Assembly: GCF_900129505.1 (NCBI RefSeq)
Contig: NZ_LT670818.1
Location: 2,666,001 to 2,730,000, forward strand
Length of the DNA stretch: 64,000 nt
Reading direction: 5' to 3'
Source of the DNA: Bradyrhizobium erythrophlei
Lineage (GTDB): Bacteria > Pseudomonadota > Alphaproteobacteria > Rhizobiales > Xanthobacteraceae
This document shows positions 44,328-53,704 of this stretch, one piece after another. A model generated the notes under the pieces. The model saw only the letters and a list, made by a program, of their open reading frames with translations. It ran no database searches and was not told the origin of the DNA. The position numbers and the translations under genes are program-made. Each line of letters opens with the position of its first letter. Position 1 is the first letter of the stretch.

Positions 44328-44360
44328 CTTCCGGCGAGGCGGATTTCACCTCGCCGGAAG
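44328..44360 (+). terminator. Hairpin downstream of the phosphoesterase gene
   Basis: A perfect 12-bp inverted repeat (CTTCCGGCGAGG and its complement) with a 9-nt loop lies 37 bases after the stop, between convergent genes. No T-run follows, so it may act as a factor-dependent or bidirectional terminator or as an mRNA-stabilising hairpin. Confidence 0.55.
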
Positions 44361-44381
44361 ACCGGTCATTACCCGGTTCGG

Positions 44382-44640
44382 TCAGCCAGCGCGGTCAGCG
44401 CGCCGCCAATGTTCGGCCTTCTTGTCGCCGATGCCGAGGATTCCCGCCGCTGCGTCAATGCGCTCGGTGCGAAGCGGCGATGCCATCGATTTCTGGAACC
44501 ATGCAGCACGACACAGGCTGGTAGGCTGTGGCTGCCGTAACTTGCGACCGCCGCGGCCCGGAGCGCGCCCAGCAAGTTCGGCTCGCCGGCGTCGGTCGCT
44601 GCGTCGGGCGCGTGCGCCGGAACGAGGCCGGCCAAGCGCG
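44382..44640 (-). pseudogene. Decayed recQ 3' end (HRDC domain remnant)
   Basis: Read on the minus strand, this stretch carries LLGALRA, then LPACVVLHGS, then, in a shifted frame, PEIDGIAAS, then a GIGDKKAEHW-like motif. These match in order the HRDC end of the intact recQ at 47021-48901 ([42 protein letters not shown]). DNA similarity is visible over about 250 bp (for example CTTCTTGTCGCCGATGCC shared), but frameshifts break the reading frame, so it cannot make a functional domain. Both copies point the same way and flank the peroxidase/imelysin pair. Confidence 0.8.
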
Positions 44641-44702
44641 TCGGGCTGATCCCACGGATACGCCGCACCGTTGCGCCGGCATGGCGCTTTTGCGAGATCT
44701 GG

Positions 44703-46076
44703 CTATTGGCCCGCGCGCCGCGCGAGCATCGTCTGACGCAGCGCGGCGTAGTGCGCGTCGTGCACCGTCCTCGTGAACAGCGACCACTGCTCCGCGTTGT
44801 TCATGAGCGTTGGTACCGCAACAACCATCCGCTCGCGATAAGCTTCGTAGTCCGTTGCGGCATCGGCCAGGCGCCCGGCCCCGACGGCGATGTCGATCCG
44901 CCGCAACGTCAGCACCTGCTCCTTGAGCGCCTGGCGCGCCAGTGCGCGTACATTTTCGCCGCCGGAGACGCTGGTGTCCTTGCGATCCGGATAGAATTCG
45001 GTAAGTTCACGCAATTCGTTGCCGATGGTATCGACCGCGAGCGCGACCACATCCTTGTCGTTTGCAGTAATCGCCGCGCCGAGCACCAGCGCGAAGTCGT
45101 TGACCTCCTTCAGGGTCGATGGCGTGTCTTCATACTGGTAGGGCTGCATGCCGTTGCCGATCGCGTTGAGATAGTCGACGAGGTCCTGCCGGTTCTGGTC
45201 GGAATAGCCAAGGCCGAAAACGCGATCGAAATGCGCGACTACCTGCTCGTAGGTGTCGTAGCGTCCGTCGTGGAAATACGGCGCGTTGTAGTCGGCATTC
45301 ATCAACGTCGGGGTCTTGAACAGGCCGCCCGAGCCGACGTCATGCTGGCGGTGATCAACGAAGGCGCCGGAAGGCACGTGACAGGTCGCGCAGCTCATGT
45401 TCGGATCGTTCGGAAACGGCTTCACGAACAGCGCTTCGCCCCGACGTTCGCTCTCCATCGCCACGGGCGTCAGCCGTCCGGCCGGACCAAGATTGGGATT
45501 TGGCAGAAAATCGATGTCGTTGATATAGGCAACGATGGCTTCGACGGTCGCCGAGGACGGCTCCGGACCGGCGAACTCATTGACGATGACGTTGCGAACG
45601 AAGTCGCGCAGCGAAGCCGTGCGGCCATCGATTCCGTAGGGCGCGAGGAGGCGAGCCCCGCGAAGTGAGGGGATTCGCACCGGATCGAGCACCTGGTTGT
45701 CGGCCTTCGGATTGAACAGCGGGCCGGTGGTGTCGAAGTTGCCCGGCCGCGTCGACATTTTGGGAATGTAGAGTTTGGGGTTGCCGGCTCCGTTGACGTG
45801 GCAGGTGCTGCAGCGGAGGCCCGCCTGCCGTGCCACGCCGCCGAGAATCGAGGGGGAGCTGAAAAGAAGATCGCCGAGATTGATCAAATAGGATTTTCGT
45901 CCGTGGAGCGTCTCGGAGTGGAAGACCTCGCGTGGAGTGTTCAGCGCGTCCTCGTTCAGTTCCGTGCCGGCTGGCAGCACGGTCTGGTCGCCATTGACAG
46001 GAAATGCGGCGACCCTTCCGACCACTGCGGCGATCAGGAACGTGACCACGACAATCCCGAGACTGCTGACCCTCAT
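44703..46076 (-). CDS. MauG-like dihaem cytochrome c peroxidase
   Basis: A 457-residue periplasmic protein with a signal sequence (SLGIVVVTFLIAAVVGRVAA). Two haem c sites are visible: RCSTCH (Cys89, Cys92, His93) and SCATCH (about residue 228-232). The region FKTPTLMNADYNAPYFHDGRY is the conserved motif of dihaem peroxidases and MauG after the second haem. Its C-terminal 120 residues are helical and extend past the usual CcpA end. It is translationally linked to the imelysin gene, whose stop overlaps its start by one base. In such pairs the peroxidase-like protein may oxidise or reduce iron or another substrate of the imelysin partner; the true reaction is unknown. Confidence 0.85.
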   Translation of the reverse strand: MRVSSLGIVVVTFLIAAVVGRVAAFPVNGDQTVLPAGTELNEDALNTPREVFHSETLHGRKSYLINLGDLLFSSPSILGGVARQAGLRCSTCHVNGAGNPKLYIPKMSTRPGNFDTTGPLFNPKADNQVLDPVRIPSLRGARLLAPYGIDGRTASLRDFVRNVIVNEFAGPEPSSATVEAIVAYINDIDFLPNPNLGPAGRLTPVAMESERRGEALFVKPFPNDPNMSCATCHVPSGAFVDHRQHDVGSGGLFKTPTLMNADYNAPYFHDGRYDTYEQVVAHFDRVFGLGYSDQNRQDLVDYLNAIGNGMQPYQYEDTPSTLKEVNDFALVLGAAITANDKDVVALAVDTIGNELRELTEFYPDRKDTSVSGGENVRALARQALKEQVLTLRRIDIAVGAGRLADAATDYEAYRERMVVAVPTLMNNAEQWSLFTRTVHDAHYAALRQTMLARRAGQ

Positions 46077-46885
46077 TATTTCTGCACTTGTTCGAGTGTC
46101 GATTTCCGCAGGCCGAGCCTGCTAGCCGCGTCCTGCAACGCCACGACGAGTTCCTCGGACGCGCGCCGCAGTTTCGGCGTGTCGACCCGTCGCAGGTCTC
46201 CTACGGAGACCAGCAGCTTGAGCTCGTCGATCTTGCCGTCGATGGCACCGGCAAACTCGCGATCGATCGCATTCAAACTGGCGGCGAAAAGCGTCCGATG
46301 CACGAATTCAATGCCGGCGATGTTGTTGCGCATGTCCTCCAGCGAGGTGCCGCTGATGCGGGATTCGCCGCCGTCGGATTTGCTTTCGCCGACCTCGTAG
46401 GCCAGCCGCACGGCGCCGTCCATCAAACCCTGCGATGTCAGGGGTATGCTGCGCAACCGGTTATGGAGATCGCTGAGATGCTTGACCAGCGCATCGGCTT
46501 CGCGCGCGTCATCAGTTGTTCCGGCGCCGAACAGGTTTGCTTCGATCGCGTGAAAGCCGGTCGTGGCGTTCGGCCACGCATCGATCTCTGAGTCGAGTTC
46601 GGGCACGAAGCCTGCGGTGAAGACTTCCGAACGCTCCCACCCGGCGCGGGCGGCAAGCCACGCCCGCCTCGCTCCGGCGAGATCGTGCGCAGCGATCTTG
46701 CTCTGCAGATCGCGCGCGCCGGCCAGGGCCTGATCGATTCCCTCGGTCAGATACGGTCGATAGCGCTCGACGACGTCATCGGGCGCGGCCGCCTCGGCGC
46801 GATGAGAGCCCAACGTCAGAACCAGCACGAGCATGCCGATCGCGGAGCTCATGGTTCGCGCGAGGCCGACACCAATATCTGTCAT
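46076..46885 (-). CDS. Imelysin-family iron-regulated periplasmic protein
   Basis: A 269-residue protein with a signal peptide (MSSAIGMLVLVLTLGSHRAEA). The mature part is a helical imelysin (peptidase M75) domain with the family motif GFHAIEANLFG (GxHxxE, about residue 111-120) and a later IEFVHRTLF region. Imelysin proteins such as EfeO/EfeM and IrpA bind iron in the periplasm; protease activity is doubtful. It lies directly upstream of the dihaem peroxidase gene. ATG 46885 and a later ATG (46852) are both possible starts. Likely regulated by iron, but no Fur or Irr box could be identified by eye. Confidence 0.82.
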   Translation of the reverse strand: MTDIGVGLARTMSSAIGMLVLVLTLGSHRAEAAAPDDVVERYRPYLTEGIDQALAGARDLQSKIAAHDLAGARRAWLAARAGWERSEVFTAGFVPELDSEIDAWPNATTGFHAIEANLFGAGTTDDAREADALVKHLSDLHNRLRSIPLTSQGLMDGAVRLAYEVGESKSDGGESRISGTSLEDMRNNIAGIEFVHRTLFAASLNAIDREFAGAIDGKIDELKLLVSVGDLRRVDTPKLRRASEELVVALQDAASRLGLRKSTLEQVQK

Positions 46886-47020
46886 GAGGCGGCAGCTCAG
46901 ATTCGTTCTTCAGGGCGCTACAGTATCGAGGTCCGAACTCATAGCGTTCGCCAAAGCACTATTGTCGACTTTGTTTGCTGTTTTGTGACAGGCGCGCGGC
47001 GTGACCCGCCCGAAGTATGC

Positions 47021-48901
47021 TTACAGCCCGGTGCGACTGGCCCTCACCAGCGCGATCAGCTCGTCGCCGTAATGTTCGAGCTTCTTGTCGCCGATGCCGG
47101 GGATGCCGCGGAGCTCGTTGAGCGAAGTCGGGCGCGCGGCGGCGATGCCGTCGATCGTTGAATCGTGCAGCACGACATAGGCCGGTACGCCGCGGCTCCG
47201 CGCCATTTGCGACCGCCACGCCCGAAGCGCGCCGAGCAAGCCCGGATCGCCGGCTTTGCCCGCGCCGCCGGAAGCTGGCGCAAGATCGCCGCGCCGCGAT
47301 TTGGCACGGTTGCTGCGAATGCGGGAGCCGGGAGTTTCCTCGCGCAGCATCACCTCGGTCTCGCCCTTCAGGACGCCGCGCGCGCTCTCCGTCAGTTTCA
47401 ACGCGCCGAAGGCCTCGGAATCGGGCTTCAGGTGGCCCAGGGCGACCAACTGCCGCATGGCGGCGCGCCACTGTTTCTCATTGAGTTCGCGGCCGATGCC
47501 GAACACCGACAATTTGTCATGCCCGAATTGCTGAACCCGCTCGGTCATGCGTCCGACCAGTACATCGATCAGGTGCATCGCCCCAAAACGCTGCCCGGTG
47601 CGATAGGCGCAGGACAGCAGCTTCTGCGCGATCACCCTGCCGTCGCGCACCGCCGGCGGCGACAGGCAATTGTCGCAATTGCCGCATTTGACAGCCTTAA
47701 GCGTCTCGCCGAAATAGCCGAGCAGGCGGGTGCGCCGGCAGGCCGTGGTTTCGGCGAGGCCGACCAGCGCCTCCAGCTTGCCGAGCGAGACGCGCTTGAA
47801 CGCCTCGGAGCCGGTGGACTCCTCGATCATGCGCCGATGCTGCACGATATCCGACAGGCCATAAGCCATCCAGGCGCTGGAGGGCTTGCCGTCGCGGCCG
47901 GCGCGGCCGGTCTCCTGATAATAGGCCTCGATGCTCTTGGGCAGATCGAGATGGGCCACGAAGCGCACGTCCGGCTTGTCGATGCCCATGCCGAACGCGA
48001 TCGTGGCGACGATCACGACGCCGTCTTCGTTGATGAAGCGGTCCTGGTTGCGGGCGCGAACGCTGGCGTCGAGGCCGGCGTGATAGGGCAGTGCCTCGAC
48101 GCCGGCCTTGGTCAGCGCAGAGGCGATGTCCTCGACCTTGGCGCGCGACAGGCAGTAGACGATGCCGGCGTCGCCGGCATGGCGCTCGGTGATGAAGGTC
48201 TTGAGTTGTGCCGGGGCGTTCTGCTTGTCGACGATTTCATAGCGGATGTTGGGGCGATCGAAGCTCGCGACGAATTGCGGCGCGCCGGCAAGGCCGAGCC
48301 GGTCGACGATCTCCTGCCGGGTGAGTTCATCGGCGGTCGCGGTCAGCGCAATGCGCGGCACGTCGGGAAAACGCTCCGCGATCACCGACAGGCCGATATA
48401 TTCCGGGCGAAAATCGTGCCCCCATTGCGACACGCAATGAGCCTCGTCGATCGCGAACAACGCGATCCCGGCGCGGCCGAGCAGGCTCAGGCAGCGCGGC
48501 GTCACCAGCCGTTCGGGCGCGACGTAGAGCAGATCGAGATCGCCCGCGAGCAGCCGCGTCTCGACCGCGGAGGCCTCCTCGAAGGAGAGCGTGGAATTCA
48601 GGACCGCCGCCCTGACGCCGGCCTCATGCAGGCCCGCGACCTGGTCGCGCATCAGCGCGATCAGCGGCGAGACCACGATGCCGCAGCCCTCGCGCAACAG
48701 CGCCGGCAATTGATAGCACAGCGACTTGCCGCCGCCGGTCGGCATCAGCACCAGGCAATTGCCGCCATCGGTGACGTGACGGACGATCTTTTCCTGCGCG
48801 CCGCGAAATGCCGGCAGGCCGAACACCGAATTCAGCACGGAAAGCGCCTCAGCGGCGTCATTTCCTGCTTCAGGGGTTACAGCAATGGCGGAAAAAGACA
48901 T
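47021..48901 (-). CDS. recQ: ATP-dependent DNA helicase RecQ
   Basis: A 626-residue 3'-5' helicase in the recombination and repair pathway. Walker A is [13 protein letters not shown] (residues 53-65), the DEAH box with aromatic loop is [18 protein letters not shown] (a RecQ signature), motif VI is [11 protein letters not shown]. The zinc-binding RQC subdomain shows [10 protein letters not shown]...CGNCDNC. A winged-helix part follows, and the HRDC domain occupies the last 80 residues ([15 protein letters not shown] ... [11 protein letters not shown]). Length and domain order are standard. A partial second copy of its 3' end lies 2.6 kb downstream (44382-44640). Confidence 0.96.
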   Translation of the reverse strand: MSFSAIAVTPEAGNDAAEALSVLNSVFGLPAFRGAQEKIVRHVTDGGNCLVLMPTGGGKSLCYQLPALLREGCGIVVSPLIALMRDQVAGLHEAGVRAAVLNSTLSFEEASAVETRLLAGDLDLLYVAPERLVTPRCLSLLGRAGIALFAIDEAHCVSQWGHDFRPEYIGLSVIAERFPDVPRIALTATADELTRQEIVDRLGLAGAPQFVASFDRPNIRYEIVDKQNAPAQLKTFITERHAGDAGIVYCLSRAKVEDIASALTKAGVEALPYHAGLDASVRARNQDRFINEDGVVIVATIAFGMGIDKPDVRFVAHLDLPKSIEAYYQETGRAGRDGKPSSAWMAYGLSDIVQHRRMIEESTGSEAFKRVSLGKLEALVGLAETTACRRTRLLGYFGETLKAVKCGNCDNCLSPPAVRDGRVIAQKLLSCAYRTGQRFGAMHLIDVLVGRMTERVQQFGHDKLSVFGIGRELNEKQWRAAMRQLVALGHLKPDSEAFGALKLTESARGVLKGETEVMLREETPGSRIRSNRAKSRRGDLAPASGGAGKAGDPGLLGALRAWRSQMARSRGVPAYVVLHDSTIDGIAAARPTSLNELRGIPGIGDKKLEHYGDELIALVRASRTGL

Positions 48902-49197
48902 GTGGAATGGGTCGTCCGATGAGGCGTTTTGCTGGAGTGGCGCACCACCGCGGGAATGGCCGCCGCCGATACGGCACGATCAGCCAGTGGAGATCAAACT
49001 CCGTGATTCCCGTCGCGCGCACAACGGCTTCCTCGCCGACCCCACATCCGAAGAAATCGCGTCGCGCGCACTCTTGCTGGAATCTCCGAAACAAATCAAG
49101 AACAATTCGTTAGACCGTCGCCAGGGACGAAAGGCTGGCGGATTTCAGAAAGGCCGCGCTGGTGGTGGTCGATCACTAACTTCGCTGGATCGATCGG
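48902..49197. other. Intergenic stretch between recQ and the deacetylase gene
   Basis: About 300 bp upstream of recQ and downstream of the deacetylase gene. A plus-strand frame crosses it but has shadow-like composition and would overlap both neighbours. It probably contains the recQ promoter; no motif is recognised. Confidence 0.4.
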
Positions 49198-49950
49198 CTA
49201 CGCGCCCGCCCGCCGCAGCGCTTCCGCGACGCTCACGACCGGGATCTTGCGGCGTGACGCCGCTTCCAGCGCATGGCGCAGCATGATCGGCGAGCATCCG
49301 TAAGGGCTGGGCGCGGCCCGGACGTCGTGGCTATAGAAGATCAGCCAGCCGTCTTTGGCGACGGCCTCGTCGAATGCGCGATCTATACCCTCGCGGTCGA
49401 TATTGGTTTCGATCAGGGGTGTGGAGCGCAGGAACTGCAGGTCGATGGCACCGCTGTTGACACCGGGAAGAATGCCGCGGGCGGAACGGAACGCCTTGCC
49501 GAGCTGCCGCTTGTGCGACACCGATGCGAAGCCGTAGGGATAGGCGAAATTCTCAATTCTGATCGAAGGCTCGAGCGCCAGGAAATAACGGCGGTTCTTC
49601 TCCATCTCCAGCGTCATCGCCGCGGCGTCGAGGTCGGTCGCCCTTGCGTGCGAAAAGGTGTGGCAGGCGACTTCGTGGCCCTTGCGGTGAAGGTCAACGA
49701 TTTCATCGGCGCTGACGCCGGTCCAATGGCCTTGCCACCGATCGACCAGTCCGCCGGCGATATAGAACGTTCCCCGCGCGCCGTATTCTTCCAGGATCGG
49801 AGCCCCGGCCGTGGCTGCGCTTTTCGGAACGTCGTCGAAGGTAAAGCTGACCATCGGGCCAGTGCCCTTCAGCTGAAACGGCGCAGGGCGAAAATGCCGG
49901 GCCAGGCGGTTGCTGACGCGTGCTCTTAATGCAGACCAGGCCGGATGCAT
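49198..49950 (-). CDS. Polysaccharide deacetylase (NodB homology, CE4)
   Basis: A 250-residue protein with the NodB homology motifs: TFDDVP (Asp39, Asp40; metal-binding and catalytic Asp), HTFSHA (His97 and His101, HxxxH metal site), YPYGF, and late WLIFYSHDV with the catalytic-type His. No clear signal peptide, so it may act in the cytoplasm like NodB. It probably removes N-acetyl groups from GlcNAc-containing glycans. No other glycan gene adjoins it in the window. Confidence 0.88.
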   Translation of the reverse strand: MHPAWSALRARVSNRLARHFRPAPFQLKGTGPMVSFTFDDVPKSAATAGAPILEEYGARGTFYIAGGLVDRWQGHWTGVSADEIVDLHRKGHEVACHTFSHARATDLDAAAMTLEMEKNRRYFLALEPSIRIENFAYPYGFASVSHKRQLGKAFRSARGILPGVNSGAIDLQFLRSTPLIETNIDREGIDRAFDEAVAKDGWLIFYSHDVRAAPSPYGCSPIMLRHALEAASRRKIPVVSVAEALRRAGA

Positions 49951-50128
49951 GATGATACTTTCGCTAGGTCAGAGGTGCGCGCCACACGGGATTCCTCCTC
50001 CGGGGCGAACGCTATTTGACGCAATCAACCATTCACCGGCCATCTCAGGCAAGCTCCGTCCGCTATTATGCATAATGAGGAACCTGCTTCGCTTCCATCG
50101 AATCCGGACACGTGGTGAAGCGAGAAAA

Positions 50129-51142
50129 TCAGCGTCGTAACGACCTTCGCGCACCTTGCGATAGATAGTGGAGCCAGTTCTTGAAGATCGCGGTGGCCGC
50201 GGCTCCGGCCGCGTTGTCCTGCCGAAGGGTGCGGTCGGGCAGTTCGACGCTCAATCCGGGCCTGCGTTCGACCCGCGCCCGTTGCTCGAAGCGAAGAAGA
50301 CTCTGTTCGGTTTCGGCGTCGAAATAGCCGACAGGCAAGGCCGGATAGGTGTCGCACTGGCCGGCGAGAAAGCGCGAGATGTCGCGCAAATATTCCCGCT
50401 CTAGCGAGAGCGCGTCATATTCGGGATGTCCCTGGAAAAATACGAATTGGCTGCCAAGCTGTTTGGCGAAGATATCGACGCCGGCTTCCGGCGAAGTAGT
50501 CAGCAGTTGATAGCCGCGCGCGGCCAGGTCGTCGGCGCGCAACTCGTTGAGGCGCGAATGCGAGATCTTCAGCGGCGACGGCGCATCCCCTGTCAGCCAG
50601 TGATCGGTCACTTTGGCGCAGTCATAGATCCCGGAACATTTGGCATCGAGTCGCCGCCGCTCGATGCCGTCGAGATGCAACACCGCGGCATGGGCGGCGA
50701 GGCACGACCAGATCGTCGAGCGGGTGTTGGCCTGCGCCCAATCGACAATATCTGTGAGCTCTCGCCAGAACGGTTCTTCCGGAAGCGTCGCGGCGATCGG
50801 TTCGGCGCCAGTAACGATCAATCCGTCGAGCTGCAGGCGGTCCAGGTCGGCGATGTCGGTATATTGCTTTTCGACCCGCCACTGCGAGGTCTGCGATCTC
50901 GTGACCGAAGGCAGCGAGAAGCAGTGGAAGTCGATGCGAATATCGCCGGCGGCTTGTCTCAGCAGACGCATGAACTGACGTTCGGTCGCCTGCAGCGCCG
51001 CATCCGGCATGTTGTTGACGAGCCCGATCGTGAGATCCACATCGGCATGTTGCGGACGGCCGAATTTATCCTCGCGCCGCAACTGCGTCGGCGCGAGGCC
51101 GGGACTGACGATCAGCCGCCGTTTTTCCAACAGGACGGTCAT
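50129..51142 (-). CDS. metA: Homoserine O-succinyltransferase (MetA family)
   Basis: A 337-residue enzyme activating homoserine for methionine synthesis. The catalytic Cys147 lies in TIWSCLAAHAAVLHLDGIER; the His/Glu partners are in FVFFQGHPEYDALSLEREYL; LIVTGAEP is the usual oxyanion region. The sequence belongs to the MetA/HTS fold, but whether it uses succinyl- or acetyl-CoA depends on a single residue and cannot be stated safely. It follows the sulfhydrylase gene by 18 bp on the same strand, so both steps (activation and sulfhydrylation) are co-transcribed. Confidence 0.88.
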   Translation of the reverse strand: MTVLLEKRRLIVSPGLAPTQLRREDKFGRPQHADVDLTIGLVNNMPDAALQATERQFMRLLRQAAGDIRIDFHCFSLPSVTRSQTSQWRVEKQYTDIADLDRLQLDGLIVTGAEPIAATLPEEPFWRELTDIVDWAQANTRSTIWSCLAAHAAVLHLDGIERRRLDAKCSGIYDCAKVTDHWLTGDAPSPLKISHSRLNELRADDLAARGYQLLTTSPEAGVDIFAKQLGSQFVFFQGHPEYDALSLEREYLRDISRFLAGQCDTYPALPVGYFDAETEQSLLRFEQRARVERRPGLSVELPDRTLRQDNAAGAAATAIFKNWLHYLSQGARRSLRR

Positions 51143-51160
51143 GCTGGGCCCTCAAAAGAT

Positions 51161-52465
51161 CTATTCCGCGGCCTCGAGCCGCTGGTGCCGGCTGCATGCC
51201 TGCGCCAGCGCCTGGTCGATATCTTCAATGATGTCCGAAGAATGTTCGATGCCGATCGACAACCGGATGGTTTCCGGCAGCACGCCGGCCAGGCGCTGCT
51301 GTTCCGGAGACATCTGGCGGTGGGTGGTCGAAGCGGGGTGGCAGGCGAGCGATTTCGCGTCGCCGATATTGACCAGCCGCGTGATCAGTTTCAGGGCATC
51401 GTAGAATCGCTTGCCGGCCTCCATGCCGCCCTTGATGCCAAAGGTGAAGAGCGACGACGCGTTGCCGTCCAGATATTTCTGGACCAGTGCGTAATAAGGG
51501 CTCTCAGGAAAACCCGCGTAGTTGACCCAATCGACGCGCGGATCATTGCGCAGAAACTCGGCAACCTTGCGCGCGTTCTCGACATGCCGTTCGACGCGCA
51601 GGGCGACGGTCTCGATTCCCTGCAACAGCAGGAAGGCATTGAACGGCGAAAGCACCGAGCCCATGGTGCGCTGATAGACGCTGCGCGCGCGCTGGATATA
51701 GGCGCTGGTGCCGAATTGCCTGGTGTAGACGAGGCCGTGGTAGGATTCGTCGGGCTCGTTGAAGGTGGGGAAGCGGCGCGCGTTCTCGGTCCAGGGGAAA
51801 CGCCCGCTGTCGACGATCGCGCCGCCCAGCGTGGTGCCGTGGCCGCCGAGAAATTTCGTCAGCGAATGAATGGCGATATCGGCGCCGTAATCGAAGGGCT
51901 TCAGGAGGATCGGGGTAGCGACGGTATTGTCGACCAGCAGCGGCACGCCATGACGATGCGCGACTTTCGCCAGCGCCTCGATGTCGCAGACATTGCCGGC
52001 GGGGTTGCCGATCGTCTCGGAGAACACCGCCTTGGTATTTTCGTCGATCAGCCTTTCGATGGCGTCGGCCTTGTCGCTTTCGGCGAAACGGGCGGTGATA
52101 CCCTGGCGCGGCAGGATATGGCCGAGCAGGGTGTGCGTGGTCCCGTAGAGCTGCGGCACGGAGACGATGTTGCCGCCGGTATCGGCAAGGTTAACGAGCG
52201 CGAAATGCAGCGCCGCCTGACCGCTGGCGACCGCGAGCGCGCCGACGCCGCCCTCCAGCTCGGTGACGCGCTTTTCCAGAACCGCGGTGGTCGGGTTCGA
52301 AATCCGGCTATAGCGAAAGCCTTCGGCCTCGAGATTGAACAGGGCGGCGCCGTGATCGGCGCTGTCGAAGGCGTAGGCCGCTGTCTGGTAAATCGGGACC
52401 GCAACAGACTTGGTCGTCGGATCGGGTTCGTAGCCGGCGTGAATGGCGATAGTCTCGCTGCGCAT
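51161..52465 (-). CDS. metY: O-acyl-homoserine sulfhydrylase (Cys/Met metabolism PLP enzyme)
   Basis: A 434-residue PLP enzyme of the gamma family making homocysteine from O-acylhomoserine and sulfide. The PLP lysine is K204 in HSLTKFLGGHGTT, SGQAALHFA binds the phosphate, and the C-terminus has RLSIGIEHSSDIIEDI. Length (about 430) and insertions fit MetY rather than MetB/MetC (about 390). ATG 52465 has GAGGTGG 4 bases upstream. It is the first gene of a metY-metA operon. The 146-bp leader was examined for SAM-II and SAM/SAH riboswitch consensus; none was recognised. Confidence 0.92.
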   Translation of the reverse strand: MRSETIAIHAGYEPDPTTKSVAVPIYQTAAYAFDSADHGAALFNLEAEGFRYSRISNPTTAVLEKRVTELEGGVGALAVASGQAALHFALVNLADTGGNIVSVPQLYGTTHTLLGHILPRQGITARFAESDKADAIERLIDENTKAVFSETIGNPAGNVCDIEALAKVAHRHGVPLLVDNTVATPILLKPFDYGADIAIHSLTKFLGGHGTTLGGAIVDSGRFPWTENARRFPTFNEPDESYHGLVYTRQFGTSAYIQRARSVYQRTMGSVLSPFNAFLLLQGIETVALRVERHVENARKVAEFLRNDPRVDWVNYAGFPESPYYALVQKYLDGNASSLFTFGIKGGMEAGKRFYDALKLITRLVNIGDAKSLACHPASTTHRQMSPEQQRLAGVLPETIRLSIGIEHSSDIIEDIDQALAQACSRHQRLEAAE

Positions 52466-52611
52466 TGTCCACCTCTACGTACGCGTCGCATTTCATTATG
52501 CGTTTTGTTCGCAACATATTTGTAAGGGGCGGATGCTCAAGCCTGCAATAATTCGTGCCGACATTGATAAAATAACCCTAACGCATTTTCACCAATTGAT
52601 TAAAGCTTCAG

Positions 52612-53550
52612 TCAATTGCCGAGCGTGCGGCGGACCTGCTCGCCGATCTGATGCAGCACCAGCCGGCCCTGCGGCAGGATCGCGCCGATGGCGTGGAAAT
52701 TATGGATCATGCCGTCGTGGCAGAAATGTTCGACCTGGACACCCGCCGCGACGAGCTTTCCCGCATAGGCGTTGCCTTCGTCGCGCATCGGATCGAATTC
52801 GGCGGTATGGATAATGGCTGCGGGAAGCCCGGCGAATCTGATGGCGCGGAGCGGCGAAATCCGGGGATCGGCAAGGTCGGCGTCGCCGTGCAGATAGTCG
52901 GCGAGGTCGGCTTCCAGCGTCACCCGGTCGAGCAGATGATTTTCGGCGAATGCCTCGCGCGACGGCGAGGTGTCCTCGAAATCGAGTACCGGACAGATCA
53001 GGCATTGCGCGGCTATCGCAGGCCCGGCGTTGCGCATGCTCTCCTGGCAGACCACGGCTGCGAGCGTCGCGCCCGCGGAATCGCCGCCGACCACGAGCCT
53101 TGTCGCATCGATGCCAAGCGAGGCGGCCTGTTCGGATACCCAACGGGTCGCTGCGATCGCATCCTCGATGGCCGCCGGAAACTTGTGCTCGGGCGCGAGG
53201 CGGTAATCGATGGAGACGAGCCGGCAGCCGGTGCTCTGCGCCAGCGTCGCGGCGATGCGGTCATGGGTGTCGATGCTGCCGGCGACCATGCCGCCACCAT
53301 GGAAGAACACAAAGCCTGGCAAGGTCTCGCTCGCATCATCCGCCGGCGTGTAAAGCCGGTAAGGGAGATCGCCCGCCGGTCCCGGCAATACGCCGTCGAT
53401 CCAGCTTGCCGCCGCGACGTCGGCGCGGACGAACTGCATGAGTTTTGTCAGCGCCTGGCGGCGTTCATCCACGGTCGGTCGCGACCGATTGCTCGGCGAG
53501 GCCGCCGCCATCATGACGAGCAAACGCTTGGCCAGGGGATCGAGGGGCAT
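52612..53550 (-). CDS. Alpha/beta hydrolase, hormone-sensitive-lipase family
   Basis: A 312-residue esterase/lipase-like enzyme. The oxyanion motif is FFHGGGMV (HGGG at residues 84-87), the nucleophile is Ser158 in GGDSAGATLAA, and Asp and His candidates are in EFDPMRDEG and HDGMIHNFH. This is the complete HSL-family pattern, so activity is expected on short acyl esters. ATG 53550 (MPLDPLAKR) has GGAG 6 bases upstream. It is divergent from the aminotransferase gene. A role as thioesterase in the carrier-protein pathway nearby is possible but not shown. Confidence 0.88.
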   Translation of the reverse strand: MPLDPLAKRLLVMMAAASPSNRSRPTVDERRQALTKLMQFVRADVAAASWIDGVLPGPAGDLPYRLYTPADDASETLPGFVFFHGGGMVAGSIDTHDRIAATLAQSTGCRLVSIDYRLAPEHKFPAAIEDAIAATRWVSEQAASLGIDATRLVVGGDSAGATLAAVVCQESMRNAGPAIAAQCLICPVLDFEDTSPSREAFAENHLLDRVTLEADLADYLHGDADLADPRISPLRAIRFAGLPAAIIHTAEFDPMRDEGNAYAGKLVAAGVQVEHFCHDGMIHNFHAIGAILPQGRLVLHQIGEQVRRTLGN

Positions 53551-53704
53551 AGCGGGCTCCGGTTGCGGGAATGTAGTGTCCAATTGTGGTCTATCAATCG
53601 TGAATTGACCGCTATTGCCCAAAATCCGGCAAGGAAATCCTTAAGAGGATTTCGACAATAGTAGCGCCGATGTGCGCGGCATCGCCGCGCTTTGGATGGT
53701 GATC

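Noticed and set aside
47165..48922. A 585-codon plus-strand frame opposite recQ
   Set aside because: Antisense shadow of an intact RecQ with all motifs.
48885..49286. A 133-codon plus frame between recQ and the deacetylase gene
   Set aside because: Overlaps the starts or ends of two solid genes, low-complexity composition, no ribosome binding site.
50426..52525. A 699-codon plus-strand frame opposite metA and metY
   Set aside because: Antisense shadow; both minus-strand enzymes have intact catalytic residues.
52466..52611. Possible SAM-II or SAM/SAH riboswitch upstream of metY
   Set aside because: The leader was read on the coding strand and lacks the GCTTGCAGCC and GTCGCTAAA-type core of SAM-II and the conserved SAM/SAH core.
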